From Chloroflexota bacterium (GTDB lineage Bacteria > Chloroflexota > Anaerolineae > UBA7937 > JACPPX01): 5,995 nucleotides of DNA. The stretch's first letter is position 1, and every line of letters begins with the position of its first letter. Location: assembly GCA_016190785.1 (NCBI GenBank), contig JACPPX010000044.1:1-5995 (forward strand), read 5' to 3'. The notes below the pieces were generated by a model. The model had not been told where the DNA came from, made no database searches, and worked only from the letters and a program-made list of their open reading frames with translations. A program made the position numbers and the translations under genes. Below, piece by piece: positions 1 through 4,774 of this stretch.

Positions 1-902
1 CCCCGTGCCTGATACCAGGTCTCCCAAAGTTTGCGGCCTACGATTCCGTAGACCGTGACCCCCTTAAAAATAACATGGTCGGCCAAGTCGAACTCGAATG
101 GTTTCCCCGGCAATCCCAGGAGGGCGGCCTCTCCACCCGGCTTGAGGAGGCTAAATCCTTGATTGATGGCCGCCGGAACCCCGGACATTTCTAGAAGGAC
201 ATCCACTCCTTCCCCTTCGGTTTCGTGATTAACTACCGCCACCACATCCGCATCTTGGGGGTTCAGGACCAAGTCTGCCCCCATTTTCTTGGCCAGGTCC
301 AAGCGGTAGGGGCTGATGTCGGTGGCATATATCGAGCGGGCGCCGGCGGCTTTGGCCACAGCGATGGTCATCAGCCCTACCGGGCCGCAGCCAGTGACCA
401 GGACCTTTTTGGCGGTCAAATCGGTGGCGAAGGCGGTATGGACTGCGTTGCCGAAATTTTCCTGCAGGGCGGCAATCTCCACCGGCATATCCGGAGGATT
501 GACCCAGGCATTGATCGCCGGGATGGTGATATACTCCGCAAAGCAGCCGTCGCGGTCCACCCCGATGATCGAGGTGTTGCGGCAGAGGTGGCCGCGGCCG
601 GTGCGGCACATATCACAGGTTCCGTCAATGATGTGGCTCTCTGCAGAAATAAAATCCCCAACCTTGATTTCGCTGACCTGGCTGCCGACTTCGACGATAT
701 CACCACATAATTCGTGGCCCACAATCAGTGGAGGATGTAGCCTTCCTTGCGCCCAGGGGTCCCAGTGGTAGATATGGAGATCCGTCCCACATATGGAGGC
801 GGCCCGCACCCGCACCAGGACCTCATCGGGCTTGGGGTTAGGGGCCTCTACCTCGCGGAGTTCTAGTCCCGGGGCGGGAGTGCTCTTGAAGAGAGCCTTC
901 AT
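1..902 (-). CDS. tdh: L-threonine 3-dehydrogenase, 3'-truncated by window edge
   Basis: This gene encodes a zinc-dependent medium-chain dehydrogenase that oxidises L-threonine with NAD+ to 2-amino-3-ketobutyrate in the cytoplasm, the first step of threonine breakdown to glycine and acetyl-CoA. Reading the minus strand from ATG 902-900 gives 300 codons before the window edge; the family is about 341-343 residues, so roughly 40 C-terminal residues are missing. Visible features, which match E. coli Tdh numbering, are the catalytic zinc ligands Cys38 (SICGTD) and His63-Glu64 (VGHE), a structural zinc lobe at residues 93-107, the FGNAVHT motif at 150-156, the Rossmann motif GCGPVG at 171-176, and Asp195 as the NAD-selecting acid. 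The FKGVTVYGIVGRKLWETWY segment near the end is diagnostic of Tdh. Two things are odd: the first structural zinc Cys is Asp93, and the usual acid-Pro before FGNAVHT is Glu148-Asn149. The start at 902 aligns with the family MKAL N-terminus; an in-frame ATG at 914 is possible, with a TAG stop just upstream. No good ribosome site precedes either start. A general polyol or alcohol dehydrogenase is less likely. Confidence 0.93.
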   Translation of the reverse strand, partial: MKALFKSTPAPGLELREVEAPNPKPDEVLVRVRAASICGTDLHIYHWDPWAQGRLHPPLIVGHELCGDIVEVGSQVSEIKVGDFISAESHIIDGTCDMCRTGRGHLCRNTSIIGVDRDGCFAEYITIPAINAWVNPPDMPVEIAALQENFGNAVHTAFATDLTAKKVLVTGCGPVGLMTIAVAKAAGARSIYATDISPYRLDLAKKMGADLVLNPQDADVVAVVNHETEGEGVDVLLEMSGVPAAINQGFSLLKPGGEAALLGLPGKPFEFDLADHVIFKGVTVYGIVGRKLWETWYQAR

Positions 903-926
903 TTTGGGGGACATCTCGGGAAGGTC

Positions 927-955
927 ATCCTAGTTGATTTCTATTTCGGCGTCAA
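927..955 (-). promoter_or_regulatory. Predicted sigma70-type promoter of tdh
   Basis: On the minus strand, TTGACG (955-950, 5/6 to the -35 consensus) is followed after exactly 17 bases by TAGGAT (932-927, 4/6 to the -10 consensus). Transcription would start near 920. That leaves an 18-nt leader to the ATG at 902, or 6 nt to the alternative ATG at 914. There is no purine-rich ribosome site in that leader. The assignment is by pattern only. Confidence 0.6.
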
Positions 956-956
956 G

Positions 957-981
957 TTGGCGGTTTGAGTTTATTGGCGGT
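957..981. repeat. 8-bp direct repeat TTGGCGGT in the tdh-pcm divergent promoter
   Basis: TTGGCGGT occurs at 957-964 and again at 974-981, a 17-bp period. The first copy fills the gap between the two divergent -35 boxes, and the second lies in the -35/-10 spacer of the pcm promoter. The placement suggests a tandem regulator site, but two 8-mers in about 100 bases of intergenic DNA could also be chance. No known regulator motif is recognised. Confidence 0.35.
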
Positions 982-993
982 GAAGAATAAAAT
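965..993 (+). promoter_or_regulatory. Predicted sigma70-type promoter of pcm
   Basis: TTGAGT (965-970, 4/6) and TAAAAT (988-993, 5/6) are separated by exactly 17 bases. The predicted start is near position 1000, giving a leader of about 11 nt that begins inside the ribosome site at 999-1004. The -35 box lies 9 bp from the divergent tdh -35 box, so the two polymerase sites are back to back and may compete or be co-regulated. Confidence 0.6.
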
Positions 994-998
994 GGAAT

Positions 999-1004
999 AA
1001 GGAG
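999..1004 (+). promoter_or_regulatory. Ribosome binding site fixing the TTG start of pcm
   Basis: AAGGAG lies 6 bases before TTG at 1011. No ATG or GTG in frame is placed as well, and this start gives a complete lipoprotein signal peptide, so the TTG start is well supported. Confidence 0.75.
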
Positions 1005-1010
1005 TTTAGT

Positions 1011-1742
1011 TTGCGAGGGGTCGGCCACCTTTTGATTCTGTCCGTCTTTTTGCTGGCGGGATGTGCTCCTGCTGGCCGGTCAACTCCGGCGGCCACTCCT
1101 GATGATGAGGCCTATGCTGAGGAGAGAGAAGCAATGGTGGCTAATCAAATCGCGGCACGAGGCGTGAGCGATGAGCTGGTGCTGGCCGCGATGCGGGCTG
1201 TTCCCCGCCACGAATTCGTGCCTGATGAATATTTAGGCCAGGCCTACGATGACCACCCCCTGCCCATTGGTTTCGGCCAGACCATCTCTCAGCCCTATAT
1301 CGTGGCCCTCATGACTGAACTGCTGCAAATCGAGCCGGGGGATAGTGTTCTGGAGGTGGGGACCGGTTCTGGCTACCAGGCCGCGGTCCTAGCCGAAATC
1401 ACGGATCAGGTGTACACCGTGGAGATTATCCCCGAACTGGCCTCCTCCGCCGAGGAAAGTCTGCGGCGTCTAGGCTACACCCAAGTAATCGTCGCCAACC
1501 TCGATGGCTATTACGGCTGGGAGGAATATGCCCCCTTCGATGCCATCATCGTCACCGCCGCTCCCGACCACATCCCCTCCGCTCTAGTCCAGCAACTCAA
1601 GGATGGCGGGAGGCTGGTCATCCCCGTAGGCCCCCCGGGTGCTTATCAGACTTTGTGGCAGATTATTAAGCAAGGGGAGCAATTGGTCTCCTACAATTGG
1701 GGACCGGTGCGGTTTGTGCCCCTGACCGGAGGCCCGGGCTAG
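1011..1742 (+). CDS. pcm: Protein-L-isoaspartate O-methyltransferase with lipoprotein signal peptide
   Basis: This is a PIMT family enzyme, which uses S-adenosylmethionine to methylate isoaspartyl residues in damaged proteins so that they can be repaired. The 243-residue product is about 35 residues longer than E. coli Pcm (208). The extra N-terminus is a signal peptide: one charged residue, a hydrophobic stretch at 7-16 and a lipobox LLAGC with Cys18, then a flexible Ala/Pro/Thr-rich linker to about residue 35. The catalytic domain follows with the PIMT hallmark GFGQTISQP (87-95), SAM motif I VLEVGTGSG (113-121), the acidic ribose-binding residue in YTVEII (Glu138), FDAIIVTAAPDHIP, and a terminal GGRLVIPVG plus VRFVPL. 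All core motifs look intact. By family rules the mature protein is lipid-anchored outside the cytoplasmic membrane, unlike the classical cytosolic enzyme. A TTG start with a good ribosome site supports the signal peptide as real. The gene has its own promoter and terminator, so it looks monocistronic. The family call is firm; the extracytoplasmic location is inferred. Confidence 0.93.
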   Translation: MRGVGHLLILSVFLLAGCAPAGRSTPAATPDDEAYAEEREAMVANQIAARGVSDELVLAAMRAVPRHEFVPDEYLGQAYDDHPLPIGFGQTISQPYIVALMTELLQIEPGDSVLEVGTGSGYQAAVLAEITDQVYTVEIIPELASSAEESLRRLGYTQVIVANLDGYYGWEEYAPFDAIIVTAAPDHIPSALVQQLKDGGRLVIPVGPPGAYQTLWQIIKQGEQLVSYNWGPVRFVPLTGGPG

Positions 1743-1773
1743 ATCTACCATTGTCATCAATCCCGAATTGGCT

Positions 1774-1808
1774 GCTGGCCAGGAGATGGCTCTTGGCCGG
1801 TTTTATTT
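1774..1808 (+). terminator. Rho-independent terminator of pcm
   Basis: A hairpin with a 12-bp stem (1774-1785 with 1790-1801) has a core GGCCAGGAG/CTCTTGGCC, a 4-base ATGG loop and a few G-U pairs. TTTTATTT (1801-1808) follows. It begins 31 bases after the pcm stop. Its T-tract overlaps the last codons of the convergent membrane-protein gene. On the minus strand the hairpin is not followed by a T-run, so it is probably one-directional. Confidence 0.82.
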
Positions 1809-4157
1809 AACTTTAGGAAAAGGATGGATTGCCGCCCAGGCCAGAAAGTAAAATCCAGCCGCAAGGTTGAGCACCAGGCTGAAACCGGAGGAGAGGGCCA
1901 ATATTGCCGCTAAAATGGAGGAGAGCACCGAAGCGAAGCCATTGATCCCCCACACCCAGGGAACGAGTCCGGGGCTGGTCCTCCCCACCAGGGCTAAGCC
2001 TTTGGGGAAGGGGATGCCCATCAGTGTGCCCAGCGGTGCGAGGGTGATGACCGTGGCCAACAAGCGGAGGAGTAACGGCCATCCCAAAAGAGCCTGAAAA
2101 AAGGGAGGAAGGATTAGGGGATAGATAAATATCACTACCGCGAGTGCGAGCAGGAAACCAAAGGGCATCTTGGGGGAGAGATAACTGCCCAGACTGGAGA
2201 ATAATAGAATCCCAAAGAGAACTCCGCCCAGGGCATAGACCGGATGGCCGAGGAAAAGGATGAACTTTTGAATGAGGGGGATCTCCACAAAAAGAAAACC
2301 AAGTCCCAGGAGAGTGAAGTACAGGAAGAATCTTCCTCGGTAGGCAGTAGTATCCACCCTCGGCAACCTGAACAGGGGGATGAGGATGAGGATTAAGGAG
2401 GCGACGACCGCCAAGGCGAGAAGGGCCCACAATACCAGAAACCCGCTGCCCCCGAAGGGTTGAAATACTTTGCCCCAGGAAGCCAGTATTTCAGGGAGTA
2501 GCTGGATAGTAAAGAAGTGGAAGAAAAAGGGCTTGTCGTCGTTCGGCGCAGAGACATCGTAATCGTATGTGGAGAAGAACTCCTCATGGTTTCTCGCTTC
2601 GATAAGGTTGCGATAAGCCCAGTAGTCGGCCTGGTCTGACAGGGTGTAGAAACGATCTGCCTCCTCAGGGGGCATCCCCCAGTAGTAAACCAGGTCAAAT
2701 TTTTTCTCTTGGGCAAAACTGCGGATGACATCCAGTTCTTGAGAAGTAAACTCGCTGCCTTTTACTATTAAGAGGGATGCGGTAAGACCACGGATGGCGG
2801 CGATATGTTTTCCCGGCTCATCTTTCCCTAGTCTTTGCAGAGCAGCAACTGTGGTCGCCACCGCTCGCAGATCATCAGAAGGTGGCACTTGGAACCAGCG
2901 GGGTACGACCAGTATGCCCTCAGTAGCTAGATGCTCGAGGTAGGCGACGAAAGCCTCCACGGTGTAGGTATAGTCTTCCTGGAGGCTGTAGGCTCCGGAG
3001 GTCACCGGGCGGAAGGCATCGGCCCGGGAGAGTACGATCAAGTCGAAGACATCTTTGCTCCCCGCTAGAAAACCACGACCAATCTCGGTAATGACCTTAA
3101 CCCGTGGGTCCAAGTAAACTCCATTCGCTAACTCAACGATGGTGGGATTGCTCTCCACGGCCACCACCTCTTGCGCTCCTTGGTGAAGAGCTTGCAGTAT
3201 GTCCAATCCCCCCCTCGCTTCCAGAACTAGGACCTTTGGTGAAGCCACCAGGTCATAGGCCACCGCGGTGGGCAAAAATTCCAGGAAACTGGGGTCGGCC
3301 TCAAAATCGGCTACCGGGCTTATATCATCCCCGTCGACGGCTATCCCCCTCTGCCTGGGCAGGGTTCCACCATAAGCCAGGCTTAGCCCCGGGGCGAGGT
3401 GGAGAGAAGGTCCTTCCACAACAGCTACCGTAGAAAAGGCGTTCTGGCCAGTTTGGATTATCTCTGTGTCCGGATAACGTAAAGTCTGGGCCAGGGACTT
3501 ATAGGGGGACATGTGAATGGTAAAAGCCTGGGGAGCAAAGAGGGGGAGCAACATCTCTATTCCCAGTACTCCTAGGGTGGTGCTCACCCGCCTAATTCCG
3601 GAGGCCAGAGGCAAAGTGGCCATCCCCCCGAGTATTGCGGAAAGTACTATAGAGCCCTCTCCCCCCAGCAAGGATAGGGCAAAGAGAGCTCCAACTACTC
3701 CTGAGCCTGATCCCAAAAGATTGGCGGCATATAGCCGGTCCTCCATCCCCGGAAGGCTAGCCAGGGTGCCGCCCACTACCAAGCCGCCGAAGATAAATGG
3801 CAGGGCTAGGGACAGATAGTAGATGGCAAGATATGCTATCTGTTTGGAGTCCCAGGCAATCTGGTAGGAGTCGAAAGGCACATTATTGGAAACCAGATAA
3901 CTTAGTGGGATACTCAGGGAGAAAAGCAAGGAGAGGGCAAAGATTATGTTGCGGAGGGCTCTCGGATCCTGCCGAATTTGCAGCCGGGGGGAGAGGACCA
4001 GAATCGTCCCGCTGGCCCCGAATCCCAAGAGGGCCACACTCACCGCGAGGAAGGCAAAGTGGTACCCCTGGGCAATAGAAAAGACGCGGATTAGAGTGAT
4101 CTCGAAAAGGAGTGCTGCCCCTGAGACCAAAAAGACAGCCCAGAAAATGGGGAACAT
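1803..4157 (-). CDS. Polytopic membrane protein with spermidine-synthase-like domain
   Basis: This 784-residue protein belongs to the membrane-integrated spermidine-synthase-like (fused SAM-fold/transporter-like) family, whose function is not established. Residues 1-212 hold about seven hydrophobic segments, including an N-terminal segment with FEITLIRVFS. Residues about 213-555 are soluble and contain a Rossmann-like core: VLVLEARGG at 309-317 (the glycine loop), VVAVESNP at 331-338 with acidic Glu335, DLIVLSRADAF at 372-382, the family segment SGAYSLQEDYTYTVEAF at 387-403, and NDDKPFFFHFF at 539-549. Residues about 571-780 hold about seven more membrane segments, with the recognisable LGFLFVEIPLIQKFILFLGHP and WVWGINGFASVL stretches. 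The canonical polyamine-synthase GGGDG is ARGGLD here, and the DAR catalytic region is EIGRGFL, so aminopropyl transfer is doubtful. Positive residues at 188-190 and 597-609 predict that the soluble domain faces outward. ATG 4157 is chosen because GAGAGG lies 6 bases upstream. The gene is convergent with pcm and divergent from the MaoC gene. Confidence 0.88.
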   Translation of the reverse strand: MFPIFWAVFLVSGAALLFEITLIRVFSIAQGYHFAFLAVSVALLGFGASGTILVLSPRLQIRQDPRALRNIIFALSLLFSLSIPLSYLVSNNVPFDSYQIAWDSKQIAYLAIYYLSLALPFIFGGLVVGGTLASLPGMEDRLYAANLLGSGSGVVGALFALSLLGGEGSIVLSAILGGMATLPLASGIRRVSTTLGVLGIEMLLPLFAPQAFTIHMSPYKSLAQTLRYPDTEIIQTGQNAFSTVAVVEGPSLHLAPGLSLAYGGTLPRQRGIAVDGDDISPVADFEADPSFLEFLPTAVAYDLVASPKVLVLEARGGLDILQALHQGAQEVVAVESNPTIVELANGVYLDPRVKVITEIGRGFLAGSKDVFDLIVLSRADAFRPVTSGAYSLQEDYTYTVEAFVAYLEHLATEGILVVPRWFQVPPSDDLRAVATTVAALQRLGKDEPGKHIAAIRGLTASLLIVKGSEFTSQELDVIRSFAQEKKFDLVYYWGMPPEEADRFYTLSDQADYWAYRNLIEARNHEEFFSTYDYDVSAPNDDKPFFFHFFTIQLLPEILASWGKVFQPFGGSGFLVLWALLALAVVASLILILIPLFRLPRVDTTAYRGRFFLYFTLLGLGFLFVEIPLIQKFILFLGHPVYALGGVLFGILLFSSLGSYLSPKMPFGFLLALAVVIFIYPLILPPFFQALLGWPLLLRLLATVITLAPLGTLMGIPFPKGLALVGRTSPGLVPWVWGINGFASVLSSILAAILALSSGFSLVLNLAAGFYFLAWAAIHPFPKVK

Positions 4158-4182
4158 CTTTTGCCTCTCAATATAGCAAAAG
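4158..4182. promoter_or_regulatory. Candidate operator: 7-bp inverted repeat before the membrane-protein gene
   Basis: CTTTTGC (4158-4164) and GCAAAAG (4176-4182) are perfect inverted repeats separated by 11 bases. One arm abuts the ATG of the minus-strand gene. The spacer holds most of its ribosome site and a TATATT box. A protein bound here, or an RNA hairpin in a longer transcript, could block expression. No regulator family is recognised. Confidence 0.4.
4170..4178 (-). promoter_or_regulatory. Possible extended -10 box for the membrane-protein gene
   Basis: The minus strand reads TGCTATATT, an extended -10 (TGn plus TATATT), with no recognisable -35 at 16-18 bases. The same nine bases occur in the ATPase promoter at 4741-4749. 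If used, transcription would start near 4163, past the ribosome site and only about 6 nt before the ATG. The true promoter may therefore lie further upstream, inside the MaoC gene region. Confidence 0.28.
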
Positions 4183-4198
4183 GGCCGGGCAAAGGCTA

Positions 4199-4226
4199 TT
4201 GCTCCTCAGATAAGGTGGAGTATAAT
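4199..4226 (+). promoter_or_regulatory. Predicted promoter of the MaoC-family gene
   Basis: A perfect -10 box TATAAT lies at 4221-4226. A weak -35, TTGCTC at 4199-4204, matches only in its TTG and stands 16 bases away. The predicted start near 4233 coincides with the first base of the ribosome site, giving a 12-nt leader. The box lies downstream of an alternative TTG start at 4161, which argues against that longer reading. Confidence 0.55.
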
Positions 4227-4232
4227 GGCCGC

Positions 4233-4238
4233 AGGAGG
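4233..4238 (+). promoter_or_regulatory. Ribosome binding site fixing the GTG start of the MaoC-family gene
   Basis: AGGAGG lies exactly 6 bases before GTG at 4245. The adjacent in-frame TTG at 4242 would be only 3 bases away and is too close. This site decides the start in favour of a 154-residue protein. Confidence 0.75.
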
Positions 4239-4244
4239 AGTTTG

Positions 4245-4709
4245 GTGGCCGAGAATAAAACCACAAAAGGGATTTACTTTGAAGACTTTGCGGTGGGCCA
4301 GGAGATGCTAACTCCGGGGCGGACGGTTACCGAGACGGATATTGTTAACTTTGCCGGGGTCTCCGGAGATTATAATCCCCTGCATGTGGATGCCGAATTT
4401 GCCAAAGGTTCTCAATTTGGGCAGAGGGTGGCCCATGGACTATTGGGTCTGGCCCTGGCTTCTGGGCTGGCCTCGCAACTGGGTTTCATCAATGCCGTCC
4501 AGGCCTTTCTCAGTGTGGACTGGAAGTTCAAGGCCCCTATCTACATTGGAGACACCGTCAAAGTGCTGGTCCAAATAAAACAGACCAAACCCCTGAGCCG
4601 CTTAGGAGGCGGGATAGTAGTCCTGGGCCTGACCATCACCAATCAGAATGGGGAGAAAGTGCAGGAGGGAGAGTGGTCGGTTCTTATTAAAAGCCGATCC
4701 GTAGAATAG
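4245..4709 (+). CDS. MaoC-family (R)-specific enoyl-CoA hydratase-like protein
   Basis: This is a single hot-dog-fold MaoC dehydratase of 154 residues, a usual length for stand-alone members. The family adds water to trans-2-enoyl-CoA to give (R)-3-hydroxyacyl-CoA, or catalyses related dehydrations, as a cytosolic dimer or tetramer. The sequence opens with IYFEDFAVGQE, typical of the family N-terminus, followed by the hydratase-2 motif FAGVSGDYNPLHVD at residues 36-49. That motif holds the catalytic pair Asp42 and His47 and Asn44. Next come the QRVAHGLLGLALASG helix and a strand region with FLSVDWKFKAPIYIGDTV. All the expected active-site residues are present. GTG 4245 is chosen over the longer in-frame TTG at 4161 because of the AGGAGG spacing and because the added 28 residues (Arg/Lys/Gly-rich) do not resemble the family. 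The substrate cannot be read from the sequence: PHA or fatty-acid enoyl-CoA, mesaconyl-CoA type and others are all possible, and no CoA-pathway partner is adjacent. The stop codon's last base begins the palindrome before the next gene. Confidence 0.88.
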   Translation: MAENKTTKGIYFEDFAVGQEMLTPGRTVTETDIVNFAGVSGDYNPLHVDAEFAKGSQFGQRVAHGLLGLALASGLASQLGFINAVQAFLSVDWKFKAPIYIGDTVKVLVQIKQTKPLSRLGGGIVVLGLTITNQNGEKVQEGEWSVLIKSRSVE

Positions 4710-4725
4710 TCAATACAGTGTTGAC
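4709..4725. promoter_or_regulatory. Candidate operator: 17-bp palindrome on the ATPase promoter
   Basis: GTCAATACAGTGTTGAC is a near-perfect palindrome: 14 of 16 arm positions are symmetric around A4717. Its right arm covers five of the six bases of the -35 box (4721-4726), so a bound dimeric regulator would be expected to block RNA polymerase. That matches how LacI- or GntR-type repressors often control sugar-import genes, but the regulator is not identified and the assignment is inference. Confidence 0.5.
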
Positions 4726-4749
4726 AGGGAGATAATACTATGCTATATT
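4721..4749 (+). promoter_or_regulatory. Near-consensus extended -10 promoter of the ABC ATPase gene
   Basis: A perfect -35 TTGACA (4721-4726) is followed by a 17-base spacer and TATATT (4744-4749, 5/6), preceded by the TGn extension at 4741-4743. This is the strongest promoter in the window by sequence. Transcription should start near 4756, leaving a 19-nt leader that contains the ribosome site. Confidence 0.78.
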
Positions 4750-4763
4750 GCGAGTTGTTACTC

Positions 4764-4769
4764 AGGAGG
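4764..4769 (+). promoter_or_regulatory. Ribosome binding site fixing the ATG start of the ABC ATPase
   Basis: AGGAGG lies 5 bases before ATG 4775. An in-frame TTG at 4748 would add nine residues, but it sits inside the -10 box and has no ribosome site, so it cannot be the start if the promoter is real. Confidence 0.8.
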
Positions 4770-4774
4770 GGAAA

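Noticed and set aside
225..771. Plus-strand open frames and short minus-strand frames within 225-771
   Set aside because: They lie over the minus-strand tdh frame, which reads continuously with all family motifs; the others have no recognisable features.
1867..4078. Several plus-strand frames of 76-109 codons opposite the membrane-protein gene
   Set aside because: They are shadows of a 784-codon frame with strong family signatures, are low-complexity and lack coherent starts.
4202..4220. CTCC/GGAG inverted repeat in the MaoC promoter
   Set aside because: The arms are only 4 bp and do not extend; expected by chance.
4161..4244. Longer N-terminus for the MaoC protein from TTG 4161
   Set aside because: It starts upstream of the TATAAT box, has no ribosome site and adds residues unlike the family; GTG 4245 has AGGAGG at 6 bases.
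4731..4736. GATAAT as an alternative -10 for the ATPase promoter
   Set aside because: It is only 4 bases from the TTGACA box; TATATT at 17 bases with a TG extension is far better.
4748..4774. TTG 4748 as ATPase start
   Set aside because: It lies inside the -10 box and lacks a ribosome site; ATG 4775 matches the usual family start.
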